DNA of 64,000 nt, taken from Narthecium ossifragum. Taxonomy: Eukaryota > Streptophyta > Magnoliopsida > Dioscoreales > Nartheciaceae. This document shows, in pieces, positions 22,281 through 35,635 of the stretch. Every line of letters begins with the position of its first letter. Position 1 is the first letter of the stretch. The stretch spans positions 11,856,290-11,920,289 of the forward strand of contig OY986965.1 in NCBI GenBank assembly GCA_963920575.1. Direction: 5' to 3'. The translations under genes were made by a program, and so were the position numbers. Below the pieces are notes generated by a model. The model was not told the origin of the DNA, did not search any database, and saw only the letters and a program-made list of their open reading frames with translations.

Positions 22281-23721
22281 TGATCGCTTACGAACGTCGT
22301 CGTTAAAACGTTGCAAACTCAATCAAATATTAAATTTATAATCCTTATTCAATCACTAAACTACTAGATAGAAATAGCGGTGAAGTCGGGAGTCGATCCA
22401 CAGGGAAAACGTTGGAAACTGGAATCAATTCTCAAAACCCTAAAACTAAAGAAAAGAATCAAAGATAGAATAGATTAAACTAATGAAGAAAAGAAATAAA
22501 AGGTTGATCAATTTGAATTAATGGATAAGTGACTTAGGAATTACTCAATCCGCCCTAGTTTCGCATTCAATCTTCTCTAGTTATCCTCTTGTTACCTTCT
22601 CTAAACATTATAAATCCACAGCTTCTTAAGCTTACATGAATCCCTAAAATAAGGTTTATGTTTCCAACGGCATAATCTATCTTTGTTTAGCATAAATCAT
22701 CTTTGGTCCTACGATTACATTAAATTATTCTACTCCTAATGACCTTAGCATGACTTATCTTCACGTAGCATAGACTATCTCAAAGGTAAACCAAAAACCA
22801 CATGAAAACCATCCTATTAATTTCTACAATCAATTACAGAAACATGTAGGACTGAAAATACGTCAAGGAACTCTGTTCCCTCAACTCTATTAACATTAAA
22901 AATCATATTCATAAGATCATGTCTTGAGAAGATTACAAGATTCAAACCAAAGAAGATAGAAAACTACATTAGGGTTGCATGAATAATCCTAACTATAAGA
23001 ATTAGCAACTCATCTTTTGGATGAAAGCCATCGGGTTGGAATAGGAAGCTGTCACCATCCACATCCTCTCCTTCTTCTTCTTCCTCCTCCAAAGATTGAC
23101 AAAAAGATGAGAAGTTTTGCTGGAATAACCCCTTTTTATAATAAAAACACTTAATCCCGGAATTAGGGTTATGGCTAAGTTGAGTTGGACCTCTAGTGCA
23201 ACTCGGAATTCCTAGTTTAATTTTGACTGTCTCTTCTGGTCGCGACTGGGTTCAAGCAGTGCATAATCTGAGAATGAGTCCAACACGAAAGATGTGGATT
23301 TGGAAGTCTTCTATCCTCTCCGGAAGAGTTTGCAATATTTGAACTTATCTAGAATATTTGGAGAATATTCTCCCTGGCGTCGATGGACCAGTCTTCCAGC
23401 AGCTAAATATCTTCATCTTCTTCAAAACTGCTATCCATTCATCAGGAATCTCTGAAAGTGTCCAACATGAAAGTTGTACGTCTTGATGTCTACTAGATGT
23501 CACCCAAATTTCAGAATATTTGGACATAAGAATAATTTCTGATGAATATTGTACTAACAGTCGACAGAGCAGTGTATTTCAGCATATTAACCCAATTTCT
23601 TGCATTTCTTCTCAAAGCATGATTAAACCTGAAATCAACTAACAAGCTATCAAATACAACTACTCTAAGCATAACAAAGCTAAGTTAAGGGGTTGAATCA
23701 TGAACATTTAGTGACTTATCA
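22281..23721 (-). mobile_element. Solo LTR of a second family (1441 bp), nested in LTR A
   Basis: On the minus strand it starts TGATAAGTCACTAAATG and ends CGTTCGTAAGCGATCA. TSD AGAAC lies at 22276-22280 and 23722-23726. A second copy, + orientation, spans 30590-36606. It contains several AATATTC-type palindromes and no GATCGATC. Confidence 0.92.
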
Positions 23722-24209
23722 AGAACCCTACTGGGCTTTATGCTCACCCTACCCGGGCTGTGTTTTGCAGGTGCAGGCGCCGCTCCTTCCACTTCAGTAG
23801 TCCCAGGGGGATCAGTTCTTGGAGGCGCTTCTATTTCGGGTGGACTTTGAGGTTGTTGGCAGATTGAGGGCTTTCATTCAGTATTTTATATTTATTTGAT
23901 GTAGTTAAATCTTGGAGACTATTGTTTTGTATTTGGGGATAATTGTATAGCTTTAAATTTGATATTAATGTGGAATGATGTTTATTTAAATGTCTAAATT
24001 AGGTTGTAATAACGATAGTAGTTGTGAATCTAAACTTCTGCCCTCATGATCAGGTATTTAAATTTATCTTGGAATATAGAAATTGTACAGGTTCATTGTG
24101 TAAGAATTATAGAGGAGACTCTGTCAAAATTTTGCGTCCATTGATGATTTAACAGGTTTAGGTTGCTCACTCCCTGATCTGGATGGGTTTTCTAGGTCGG
24201 GGTGTGACA

Positions 24210-25222
24210 AGTAATGTCCGTCAGTCGTCGGGGCTAAGGGAGGAAAGGTCACAAAACCCTGAACTAACGGTTCCAATATCTCGAAGCTTCACGAGACCCC
24301 TGGAGGTGTGCCGTTGATGATAAACCTATCTTCTCGAAACAAAGGCAATCTCGGAGGACTCGAAGCTGATGTGATCTCATAGGACTCGACTTCGACGCCA
24401 CCTCAGTGATCTTCAAGGGCTCGACATCGATGAGATCTGATGTTCTTTATCAACATCTGGACAATGTAGGAGCCGACACAAGATCGGAGGGCTAGAACTG
24501 ACTCGAGCTTGCATCTTCGTCGGCGTCTTGGAGCCTAGAGAGGATGCCGTGGAAGGACGCCATATTCTCCTTCACCAGCTCTATCCTCTCCAAGAAGCGC
24601 CGGAGGTCCTCCTTGGTCATGGCGGCCCTCTTGATGCCAAGGATGTCATCGCCGACGGGGCCCTCTTCACTACAAAACCAGCTCGCTCACTGGAGCCGTA
24701 CAACGTGCACAGCCACGGCTACAGTACTATCTTCCCCACATCCAACAAAATTCAAGGTGGGGGAGGTTCAGTGAGCTCACCCGTGAGGTTTGATCATGAA
24801 ATCAACCTGAGGAGAACAGTGGAGAAGTTGTGGAGGTCATGGCAAGGATGAGAGCGAAGGAGACTGGAACGCCGACGACGTTGCGAGTCGCTATCAAGAG
24901 ATCTGGTCGGAGCGGTACCCATCGGTCTCCAGATGAAGCCCGACCCCAGCATCCTCGGTGATCACGACCTCGACATCAAGGTGTAGCCCCGACCTTGGAT
25001 TCCTCGACAACCTCGTCCTTGACATCCAAAGAGAAGCTCCGACCCAGCTACCTCAGCCTCGACATCCGAGGTGAAGCTTCGACCACAGCGACCTCAGCCT
25101 CGACATCCGAGGTGAAGCTTCGACCACAGCGACCACAGCGACCTCAGCCTTGACATCCAAGGTGAAGCTCCTACCTCGGGAATCCTCGGCGACCTCGGCT
25201 TCGACATCTCTCCGCCATGATC
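24210..25222 (+). mobile_element. Non-coding body of the old LTR element, segment 2
   Basis: CTCGA-rich DNA between LTR A and the LTR at 25223, similar in character to 14720-15160. A unit around CCTCAGCCTCGACATCCGAG repeats at 25051, 25092 and 25142 (offsets 41 and 50 bp). No credible gene. Read as continuous body of the element flanked by the 13706 and 36936 LTR copies once the insertions are removed. Confidence 0.45.
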
Positions 25223-28115
25223 TGTCACGCCCCGACCCAGAAAACCCATCCGGGCCTGAGCGTGAGGGTACTAAAATCTAATTCTAAAATCGAATGGCGA
25301 GAGTCTCCCCTGTATTTCTCAATTTGAACCCTGTACAATTATAATCTTCATGATAAATTGAAACGATAAATCTAACAGTTCTAAAATTCAACAGGAATAT
25401 GAATCTGCAATCACAAAACTTACTATCTAGTACAGGTTCTGATACAATGTTTTCATCAACCCTCATTACAAAATTTAATACAGACAATCAAATCCTCGAA
25501 AAGGGAAATTATACATTTAATATAACTGCAAATATACAAATATTAACAAAGGGAAAACTCCAAGATCGTCAAGTGCTCCTCGAAACTCCAAGTCCGCGAT
25601 CACCTCGAGAATAGCGCGCCAACGCCCAGAAGATCACCTGAAAGGAAAGGACTGCATCGACCTGCATCGCCAATGCAGCCCAGGTAGGAGTGACCAACAA
25701 AGCTCAGTAGGGTTCTACGCTATTCTACGTCGCACAGAAAGGAAGGGAAACCACAACAGTGTCGTTCCTCCGCCTAAGTCTAAAGGATGCCACGGGGTCC
25801 CATAACCCCTATCGATTCCCCAAGGGATCCTACTCTTCTCAACCGACCACGCTGGGAATATCAACCAAACACGCTGGGAAGAAACAAAGAACCAGAACCA
25901 GTAGGAACACCCTTTACCCAGCAGGAAACCAATGCCCGGGGGACACACGTCAGGGACATCGATAACCATCCTTAGCACTTGGCCTTAGAGAACCGACACG
26001 ACCTCTAAACCTCAAACAATATAATATTCCAGTCCGACTACCTAATAATCCTCGAATGATATCAAACATAATCATTGATGACAATCACGTCCTAATCCTC
26101 GACTACCCAAACCCCGGTCCTAGGGCTAGATCCACGCTACCCGAGAACCCCGGATCGACGATCGACTCCATCGCCTACCACCTAGCCTGATGCTTCTAAT
26201 GCAAGCAAATGCATGCAATGCTTACGCACACAGAAATACAGAACTATAAGCACTCAACAATATGACATCACAACATACAGGGCTAGGCATAGCCTACAGC
26301 TCGCCAAGGGGGTAAACATGCATAAAACAGATAAAGGCCTAAACTACAATAATCCAATAATATAACGGCGCCCATGGGCCGTAAATAAGCAACAACACAT
26401 TCAATCGAAAATTTGGTATTACAAGGGCGTCCACAACCGTCAACCGCAATTTCTACAACGGGGGTACAACCCCGACCACGCAATCATCAACAATCAACCA
26501 CAAATACAATATACATCAACTAGGGCACACCTTCGGCCCATTCGATTATCTAAACATCCCAAGGGGCGTGACACCCTTGGTTCAACCAAGAGCTAAGTAT
26601 ACATGTAAATAAGCATGATATGCAATTAATTGCTAATTAAACAAGGATGATTTATAACTAACTAATCATGCCGAAAGTCAAACAATTAATCATCTAAAAA
26701 CCACCAATTAGAACATGCTAGCCCTCGAGATCTCTAGGAATACCAATCACATGAATCCCGAAGAATCAAACACGATAAATATCGAAAATCCACTAACAAA
26801 CTAATTTTTGGATTTCTACATTAAACCCTAGTTAGAGGCGATGAAATCTTATCAGTTCGACGTCCAAACGACGCGAATTGGAAATCAAACTTGGGAAAAT
26901 GTATATTAGCATACTTGGAACATGCAACCCAAGAAACGTATCTAATTGATGTCTAATTTCCACAGATTTTATTAATCAATTTCTTAATCTTTGTTTCGCA
27001 GCAGTTTAGAAAACAATTCACCAAAAATCGTATATAAATCCAAACATCATGAAACCAGCGGAAATCAAAAGAGAACTCGATGATCTACAACTTTCACCTT
27101 GAAAGTTTCACGAGATCATGCTCACACAGCTCACAAACCGAGCTTGAACGCGACTGTTTATCGAAGAACAGAGATACGATAAAAATCCGGGAATAAATGC
27201 TTAGAAAACCCAATTAAATCACAATCAAATCCGAAGAGCATCTACCAGATGAAGAACATGCATCATGGATCAATCTAGAAGAGAAACAATCAAAGACCTA
27301 GGTGGAAACCCTACCTCACAACTCGGAGAAGAAGAGAGAAGGTCGGAACGGATCTTCCCAACGTTGTTCTAGGCGCTGGAGCTTGCTGGCGACGGAGAGG
27401 CGATGTGAGGTGGCCGGCGGAGTTCATCGATCGGCGAGGAAGAGGGCTTCCAGCAAGCTCGGGAGGGTAGAGGGTGTCGGATCTGAGAGGAGAAGGGGTT
27501 CCGCAGCTCGAGAGGGGTGAGGACGAGCTCAGAGAGGAGCGGCGGTGGACGACGGCGGAGAAGAAGCTCCGGAGAAGGGAGATCGGCGGGGAGGATATCG
27601 GATCTGGGGTTCTCGGGGGGGAGAGAGAGAGAGCTTGCGGGAGGGAGGTTCTATCCGGATCTGAGGAGAGGGAGCGCGAGGGAGAACGGCGGCCGGCGAC
27701 GGTGGCGAAGGAGCTCCGGAGAAGGGAGACGGCCGGCGCGGGAGAGAAGGAAGGGAAGAGAGAGAGAGAGAGAGAGGTTAAGTCACTTAAGTGGCTTAGT
27801 CGGTTTAGATGAGCCAACTGATCGGACTGAATCCGATTTGACTCCAAATTGCGATCTCGTCGCAATCTCGTCCGGATCTGTCGATCCCGAACGCTCCTAC
27901 TGGATCTATTCAATCACGTACATCAATCAAGGCCATGTGTGCACTACGCGGGTGTGAAACTGACCGCCAATGAGCAATTTACCAAATTGCCCTTGGGGTC
28001 CAAAAACAGTGATGCGATCAACCGATCGAAACCCATGGCCAATCGGGCCAAAACCAACCAAGCTAAGCCCTCGACCCAACGCGGTCGGACCGGGTTGGAG
28101 GAACGGGTCCTCACA
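25223..28115 (-). mobile_element. Gypsy-type solo LTR B (minus), 2893 bp
   Basis: Starts TGTCACGCCCCGACCC and ends GAACGGGTCCTCACA. TSD TGATC lies at 25218-25222 and 28116-28120. It is the uninterrupted relative of LTR A and, like it, lacks the GATCGATC array. Ser/Arg-rich open frames at 27.3-28.0 kb are by-products of GA-rich DNA. Confidence 0.92.
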
Positions 28116-28424
28116 TGATCTCCGTTGTTGACACTGATCGCGATGGCTTCGAGCGCGTCCTCGGCCACTGGTGGCAAGTCTTCTGTGATGTCGGGTGCTC
28201 ATCTCCAATGATTCCACTCCCGTCACTGAGGACGGAGACTTCTTGGACGAGTCACTGATGAAGGGGGGATCGGGCAGAGGATGGAAGGGAGCCAAAATGG
28301 TGGCAGACACCAGAGTCGGATCCTGGTGAACCAAGCCTGGATCGAGGTGGGAGCTGGCCAAGGGGCCTTCGTGGAAGGACTCTAGCGCTCCTCAAGATCG
28401 TGAGGGGGTCATGAAGGCCATCGA
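28116..28424 (+). mobile_element. Body of the old LTR element, segment 3
   Basis: Short non-coding segment between two LTR insertions, bounded by their TSDs (TGATC and ATCGA). No gene seen. Confidence 0.4.
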
Positions 28425-29701
28425 TGTCACGCCCCGACCTGTGAAAGTCCAACCGGGCCGAGGATGAGAACCGGAACCTAACCAACCACGAAAAATAATG
28501 GCGAGGGTTCCCTCTAACCTATTGGTCTTCCTAAGCAATTCATTAAGCACCCTCAATTAACAATTCTAACATCAACAGAATCCTCAAACTCAAAGATTAC
28601 AATTCCAATGTACAGACCTACAAAACCTCAAAGAGGGGAAATCAGTTACAAACATTTATACACTCCCGTAGGAGGCTAACTATACAAGGGTTCAGGAACA
28701 GAAGATCACCACTCCTCAAACTCCGCCAGGCGCCGCCGCACTGTCGACCAACTGCCCGGTAGGGGCCACCGAAGAGGAGCTAACGCCTGCACCTGCAAAA
28801 TGCAGCCCGGATAGGAGTGAGGAACTAAGCTCAGCAGGGAAATTACATTACGACTCACAGAAGGAAGAGAGAAACACAATAGTGTCGGCCTCTAGCAAGG
28901 TCTGGGTATACACAGGGGTCCCATAACCCCACCGCGTATCCTCGAGGACTCCTGTCCAGGTCTCATCCTCGGGAAGACAGGAAACCAACACTATCGTCTC
29001 ACCAGCAGGAAACCGACACTGCTAGGCGGGAACCAACACCGTTGAGTAGGCACACCTTCTACTCAAGAGACATGAGAACCAGACATCTGCTACACCTCGG
29101 AACCTGGCTCGAGGCCAACATGACCTCTAAAATCTTCGATCAATAGGTGTTCAAGTCATCTAGGCCTATCATTGAAATCGACAGAACACCACCATTCAAA
29201 CCTGGACCAAACTACCCAGCCGTCTTAAGGCTAAATCCGAGCTTCCAAGCCTCGAGACGGCGATACCACAGATCGCCCACGTCCTAACCTTATGCAGCTA
29301 ATGCACAACCAGATGCATACTATGAACACACACAGGAAAGCAGATAAGCATGCAACATATGTGATGAATTATTTCAACAAGGTCTGGGCTCGGCACCTGC
29401 TGCCCCCAGGTGGTGAACAGGTAAAACAGTTCAATGGACTACTATAGTGGTAACCCCACCAACTACAACCAGTCCACAAAGAGACAACATGTTACGGGAA
29501 GCAACCCCGGCAAACAAGACTAACAGTACCACATGCTATCTACACATCCCGGAAGTCATCACTCTCCTGGTTCACCACTACCCCTCATTATGGGGTTAAC
29601 ATGCTCAATGATATGTACCATGTATATAGCAGTAAAGGAAAACCGCATAAGTGAAGCCCCGCGGGCAACAACCATTGAAAACACCTCCCTGTCACACGAA
29701 G

Positions 29702-29921
29702 GATCGATCATCTCCAGGGGGAATGATCGATCACCCTTGTGATGGGAAAGTTCAGTCCCTGTCAAGCCAAAAGGGATCGATCTTCCCTTCACTTTCGTGA
29801 CCAAGGACCTCATCCATGCCGCCAAGCAAAAGATCGATCTTCTTCCACTAGAAGATCGATCATGCACGGGCCATGCATGACGCCCCAAGAATGATTGATC
29901 CTTCCTCAAAAAGGATCGATC
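29702..29921. repeat. GATCGATC paired array in LTR C, transcribed side
   Basis: Pairs 29702/29725, 29832/29854 and 29893/29914 (offsets 23, 22 and 21 bp; 29893 is GATTGATC), plus a single octamer at 29774. Confidence 0.9.
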
Positions 29922-30302
29922 ATGTTAGATTCTCCAGTGACCGATCGGCGAGAAATACCATCGAAAAACTCTACCAAATCTCACAAAACCTTGGAGTCTG
30001 ATAGTACGAAGAACCATGAATCCAAAACCGATACTCCTACTAAAAACCAACGAGCATGCAAGGAGTTCTACTCAAATCAAACACAAACAAGCTCAAACCT
30101 CACAAAACCAGAAAGAAAGTAGGTAGGATCCCTACCTCGACTAGAGCAGCTTCAATCCCAGCTGCCAAGCCAAAGATTGCCCTCAATTTCTTCCAAATCC
30201 AGTCAGAACTGAGCTCAGGAACGACGAATTTCAAAAGGATTCAAAGAAGAAGGTCGAGTTCGTTTAATAGATGGACGAATCGACTTATGAATGATCCTGA
30301 AT

Positions 30303-30415
30303 GATCGATCCTTCATGTTGATAGCAACTTCCTGGCACCAAATGATCGATCCTTCCAGCGAGGTATGATCGATCATCACTAAATGATCGATCCTTCTAGC
30401 AAGGAATGATCGATC
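30303..30415. repeat. GATCGATC paired array in LTR C, promoter side
   Basis: A single octamer at 30303 and pairs 30344/30367 and 30385/30408, both with a 23-bp offset. The equivalent of the 16946 TATA box reads CTATTAAA in this copy and is probably decayed. Confidence 0.9.
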
Positions 30416-31220
30416 ATTTAGGTGCAGAAAGCTAGACTTGGGCTAGAACACAAGCCCAAGCCCGGATCTTTTGATCTCGGGTCCAACTAACCGTTCTAAT
30501 CAAACACTATCACAAACAAGGTCAGTGTGTGGATACGCGGGTGTCAAACAAACCGACAAGGTGCAATTTACCAAATTGCCCTTGCGACCTGATAAGTCAC
30601 TAAATGTTCACGATTCAACCCCTTAACTTAGCTTTGTTATGCCTAGAGTAGTTGTATTTGATAGCTTGTTAGTTGATTTCAAATTTAATCATGCTTAGAG
30701 AAGAAATGCATGAAATTCGGCTAAAATGACTAAATAAACAGCTTCGTCGACCGTCAGTAATATATTCGCCAGATATTTGACAAAAGTCCAAATATTTTGA
30801 AACTTTGAGATATTGTAGAAGCCTCAGATATCTACAACTTTTCGGTTGGACACTTTGCGAGATTCCTGATGGTGTGATAGAAGATTTGAAGAATACATGA
30901 AGATACATAAGCTGGAAAACTAGTCCGTCGGCGTTCAGAAGAATATTCGTAAACTATTCCAGATAAGTCAGAATATTATGAAATCTTCGGAATCTGATAT
31001 AAGACTTCCTAATCTACATATTTTGTGTTGGACTTGTGTTCAAAATTCTAACTGATTGGGCCTGGTTGCACTCGGAATAGGCTGTCAGGATTAATTCAGG
31101 AAATCCGAGTTGTAGTAGGAGTCCAACTTAACCCAAAACCCTAATTCCAGGAGTTAGCTTATAAAAAGGGCTTTTGCTGGCCAAAAATCAGAGCCCTCAA
31201 GTGTTCTTCATCAAATTCAT

Positions 31221-32183
31221 TGTCGCGCCCCGATCCGAGAAAGCCCAACTGGGCTGAGCGACGCGAACCGAAACCTAACAAATCGTGGAAAATATTGGCG
31301 AGGGTTCCCTCTAACCTATTGGTCTCCCTAACAATTCATCAAACACCCCCAATTTAAAAGACATAATTAAAATATACAAACCTCGAAACTCAGATTACAA
31401 AACCCAAGTGAATTTAATATACATATCCTCGGAGAGGGTAAGATTCAAATACAACATTTATACTCCCGTAGGAGACTAACTAACATAGGGTAGAAAAACT
31501 ATAAAAGATCACCACCTCTCAGACTCCGCCTGGCGCCGCCGCACCGCCGACCAACTGCCCGGTAGGGGCCAACAAAGAGGAGTGAACGCCTACACTAGCA
31601 AACGCAGCTCGGGTAGGAGTGAGCACTAAGCTCAGTAGGGTTCTACACTACGACACACAGAAGGAAGAGGGAAATGCAACAGTGTCTCCCTCAAGTAGGA
31701 CCTGGGTGTATACAGGGGTCCCATAACCCCACCGCATGTCCCTGAGGCCCACGATCATGGTCACATGTCAGGTCACATCCAGTAGCAGGAAACAACACTG
31801 CTGACTCTCAATAGGGCACAGAACACTGTTTGGTGGGAATAGACACCACTGAGTAGGCAACTCCACTACTCAAGAGTTTAAGAACACCGGACACCGGCTA
31901 CACCTCAGATCTGACTCGAGGCCGACATGACCTGTACAATCATCAAGCAACAGGTGTACCAGTCATTTAGGCCTATCATCAAGTTTGACTGGACACCACA
32001 ATTCGAACCGGGTCCAAACTACCCAACCCCGGTCCTAGGGCTAAGTCCGAGCTTCCAGCCTCGGGACGGCGACCCACAGATCACCCACACCCTAACAAAT
32101 GCAACTAATGCACAGCAGAGAATGCATGCTATGAACATACATAGATAGGAGATAAGCATGCAATAGTATGTTAAAGCAGCATA
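31221..32183 (-). mobile_element. Truncated gypsy-type LTR D (minus)
   Basis: Starts TGTCGCGCCCCGATCC and follows the same sequence as 15721-16610. It stops at 32183, where the third-family LTR begins. The other half of this LTR is not found to the right of the inserted element, so that part has been deleted. Confidence 0.8.
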
Positions 32184-33685
32184 TGATGTCGCTCAAATGT
32201 GTCACGCACAGCGGTCGCGATGCAGTACAACATAAGAGAGGTCGAACCCACAGAGAGACAAGCAGGAAAGATCCAGAAACAGAGATAACAACATATCGAA
32301 AACAATCAAGAGCGATAAAAGTTAAGAAAATAGATCGAAGATGTAATGATAAGATAAAGTTAACGAAAGAAATCAAGATTTGAATGAGGCTTGGCTTCAG
32401 GAATCACTTCACTCAGATTTAGGTTCTTCTCTTCTCAATGGTTCATACAATACTCAGTTAAGGGATTCACATCCCAATCACCTAAACCGGAAGATATGAA
32501 ACTATAAACCTAACAAAATACAAAAGTATCTCTTCCTACAATTGATTCTTCCTTATTATAGTTCTAACTTTATCCAACCCAAACCTAAGAATACACGATA
32601 CCGGCTGTCACTATAGGCAACGCACATCAAAAGTTCATCGGGACAAAGCCCTAACTCTATTTAACCGGATCTCTAAGAATACACAATACCAACTCTCACA
32701 ATCGGCAATGCATAGCAAAGATTCCTCGGGATAGAGCCCCAACCTTGTCTTACCAGATTCCTAAGAATACACAATACCAGTTGTCACTACGGGCAATGCA
32801 TAGCAAAGGTCTCGCGAGACTGGGTAGGAGAATCAAAAGAGATAACTATGGGATTATAAGATCATGAAAGAAGCATGACTGGATTCATAATATTAATCAT
32901 CCACATAGAAATCTATAATCTGAAAATAATCTTTGAAGATTCAATACATAGAAAAGAGTTTAACAATAAAGATTAAAACTATGGACGTCCAGAAAAGAGC
33001 CTCCAAAAACGTCCAAGAACTCTCCAAAAATCTCCCCAAGAAGTCTATTTATAGGCTTTTGTGAAACCCTAACTCGGATTAGATCTCAGCACTTGATCTT
33101 TCCCATGGAACCAAAAGAGATCGATCCCCCTTCGAAAAGAGATCGATCTTCTTCCTTCCGTGACCTCAGGATCTAGATTTTGCTCGACAAAGATCGATCT
33201 CCTTTAAAAACGGATCGATCTTCTTCCCACGGATGACTGGCGCTTCCAGGTTCGGATCGATATCTTTTGGAAAGAAGATTGATCCCTTTATTCCGGATTC
33301 AAATTTCTCCTCACGGTCCTTTTTTCATCTCTGGGTGCATAAGGGATCGATCTCTTATTCTCTGCGTATTTCTTCTGCTATTCTGCCCTGCGCTGGTTGT
33401 AGTAAAAGCATTGTAACTTTCTCTAGGAACCTCCAAATCACGAACCGTAAATTTCTCAAGAAACTAGACTTAAAGAACTTTCCAACCATGTATGGAACTT
33501 CATCTAGTTCATTCCGAGAAGGTACAGTTTTGGCATTAAAGACTCATCTTTGCTTCAATTTTCTGCATAATACAAATAACTTTGTGAAGCAACATATACG
33601 GATGAAATCATCTATATTAATCATGAAAACTAAAGAAATAAGCTGCTCTTAGTCATGTTCAGAGTGCAATTTCATACACTCATCA
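32184..33685 (-). repeat. 3' LTR of the third-family element (1502 bp) with GATCGATC core
   Basis: Its outer parts match the + solo LTR at 50850-52545, but the promoter cores differ. This copy has pairs 33119/33141, 33192/33213 and 33255/33277 (offsets 22, 21 and 22 bp, with one-mismatch members in the last pair) and a single octamer at 33345. CTATAAATAG on the minus strand (33045-33054) is the TATA box, about 64 bp from the nearest octamer. Confidence 0.9.
33045..33054 (-). promoter_or_regulatory. LTR TATA box (CTATAAATAG, minus)
   Basis: The palindrome-like CTATTTATAG gives TATAAATAG on the minus strand, downstream of the paired-octamer array in LTR orientation. Confidence 0.65.
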
Positions 33686-33697
33686 CACCCCCCAACC
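33686..33697 (-). other. Polypurine tract of the third-family element
   Basis: CACCCCCCAACC abuts the LTR end CATCA; the minus strand reads GGTTGGGGGGTG immediately before TGATGAGTG. This is the standard second-strand primer position. Confidence 0.75.
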
Positions 33698-34916
33698 AGC
33701 TTATTACTAGTCTCTAGCAATTCAAAGCGCATAAAATATAATTAAGCACATTAACGGTTCAAGGATGTAGACATGCATGATAAAATTTTTGCCTTATCAA
33801 GTCAATAGTGTTTTATATAATACAGAGCATAAAAACTTCTTATACTTATACACATACTACCAACACATGAAATCAACTGCTACACATCAAACATGCTAAT
33901 CACCATCCAGAAGAACACATGTGACGTGACAAATAAATGTTACGTACAGAAGCAACTTCTAGCCACCATTAGTCCAAACACACTACTATCTTTATGACCA
34001 ATTATCCAACCCTCACACTTTGAGTACAACATGCTCTTTCTTTCTTTTTTGCTTTTCAACTTTCAGACACTTTGCCTTTTTACGCGAGCACTCTCCGCTT
34101 CTTGAGGCGCAGAGACCCGGTGAGACCCGGTTACTTAGCAAAACACTTAATAGTTTTTTTTATAGCTATAAGTGGTCCTACCTTTTTACGCGAGCTCCCC
34201 GCTTCCTGAGGCAAGAACACCCCGTTATTCAGTAGATCACTTAATAGTTGTTTAGACACAACATTATCAAGCTCCAGAACTTTCTTTTTTTTTCTCTGCA
34301 TGCAATACTCAACACTAGCTAATGCTGAAATCGTGGTCTAGATTAACAATAGCATGCTCATTCCTCTGATGAGTATAATTACCACTGCACATAAAGTGTT
34401 CGTGTGTGGATCACATGATTTTATACTTTCAGGTTATCACGCATGCAATCAATGTATTGGTCAATTCATATGAAAGCAACATATATAATAAGTATAAAAA
34501 TTTCAGCTCATGTACAATTTCTAGTAACATATTAAACTCAATAAGGTAGCATGCATGAGATCATGGATGCTTACACCCCCTAACCTGAAATTCACATTGT
34601 CCTCAATGTGTGCTAATCATATAAATAAGGAGAAGGGTGTTGGCTGAATTTTCATATATGGCATAAATAAGAATAGGAAATCGAAATAGGAGCGAGGCCA
34701 CCTGATAGCATAAGCGAATAACTCCTCAAGGCTCCTCATGGTGGCCGAAATCTCCATCCCAATGATGGCTGGCCAAAATCTCCAAGTGAAGGCAGGGACT
34801 GTTCGAGCACCTAAAAACAAAAGTAAAACAAACCGAAAACAAAAGCAAACATACAAGCACACAACATAAAAATAACTCAAGCATTCTCAAGCATACAAGA
34901 AAGCAAATCGAGGAAA

Positions 34917-35606
34917 CTAAACTACTATATATAAGTCAAGGATTTTTAACCGCGCCGTTGACGGCCGTGCCCTAGCACGATATGCAAAATCAGTAAGTGA
35001 CATGATCTGAAAGGTTAACCTTAGTAGTATCACCAAGGGTAATTCACCATATGAATCCAAGTGGCATATTACAAGTGGGAGAACTAGCTTTTGCATTCTA
35101 ACACCAATAAATAAAGTAGCTGGATCTCTCAAATAGAAATATGTGTCATCATTGTGCTCAAGTGTCAGTGATTCATTCAATGACCTATCGATACTGTCAT
35201 TATCCTCGTGGTCAAGGATGGTAAGATCACAAAATCTGAAGTAAATCCGTTGAAGTTTAAAAGTATCTATCAAGGTCATATTCTTCCTAACTATCCAAGG
35301 AGATGAAATAAACACAGGAAATATACCTCGTGGCTTAGAAGGAATGACATGAAATTCAGCCGATGGAGGTTCAACGAATACATGGTCGTGGTGGTCTTGG
35401 TAGTCATCCGGATCTTCCTCATTGCTGACCGGCCCGTACTGGAGTACTTCGTCTTCTTCCAACTGATGTATCCATCCGAGTTCATGCACGCTAAAAGATG
35501 TGATTACCTCGCATAGTTGGTGTGCCTTCTCCTCGTCCTTCATAAGTAACTGCAGAATGAAAGAGTCAAAATTAGGCTTGGTTTTAGCCTCCTTAAGTAA
35601 GTCCAA
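34917..35606 (-). CDS. Unrecognised 229-aa ORF in the third-family element interior
   Basis: An open frame on the element's coding strand. The N-terminal half looks protein-like: MDLLKEAKTKPNFDSFILQL, an acidic EDEVLQYGPVSNEEDPDDYQ stretch and a His/Asp run. A middle part reads PRGIFPVFISSPWIVRKNMT. I do not recognise a domain. In position it is downstream of where pol would be, so it may be an accessory ORF of this lineage. The last quarter looks like non-coding read-through. It could also be fortuitous. Confidence 0.35.
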   Translation of the reverse strand: MDLLKEAKTKPNFDSFILQLLMKDEEKAHQLCEVITSFSVHELGWIHQLEEDEVLQYGPVSNEEDPDDYQDHHDHVFVEPPSAEFHVIPSKPRGIFPVFISSPWIVRKNMTLIDTFKLQRIYFRFCDLTILDHEDNDSIDRSLNESLTLEHNDDTYFYLRDPATLFIGVRMQKLVLPLVICHLDSYGELPLVILLRLTFQIMSLTDFAYRARARPSTARLKILDLYIVV

Positions 35607-35635
35607 AATCTCTGCTATAGAAAGTTGAGGGAAAC

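Larger units (their letters stand above)
15162..24209 (+). mobile_element. Gypsy-type solo LTR A (subfamily without GATCGATC array), carrying nested insertions
   Basis: Starts TGTGAGGACCCGTTCC at 15162 and ends GGTCGGGGTGTGACA at 24209. Its ends match those of the other LTRs of this family, and its body matches the minus-strand LTR at 25223-28115. Removing the two nested elements (15721-20372 and 22281-23721) and their TSDs leaves about 2.9 kb, equal to that relative. Flanks are AGCGA (15157-15161) and AGTAA (24210-24214), which agree at three of five bases, so the TSD is uncertain. No coding capacity is seen. Confidence 0.75.

Noticed and set aside
15157..24214. AGCGA/AGTAA as a TSD of LTR A
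   Set aside because: Only three of five bases agree, so it cannot be claimed although the LTR ends themselves are clear.
27311..27957. Ser/Arg-rich and Arg/Glu-rich open frames
   Set aside because: They overlap each other on opposite strands inside LTR B, in GA-rich DNA without family features.
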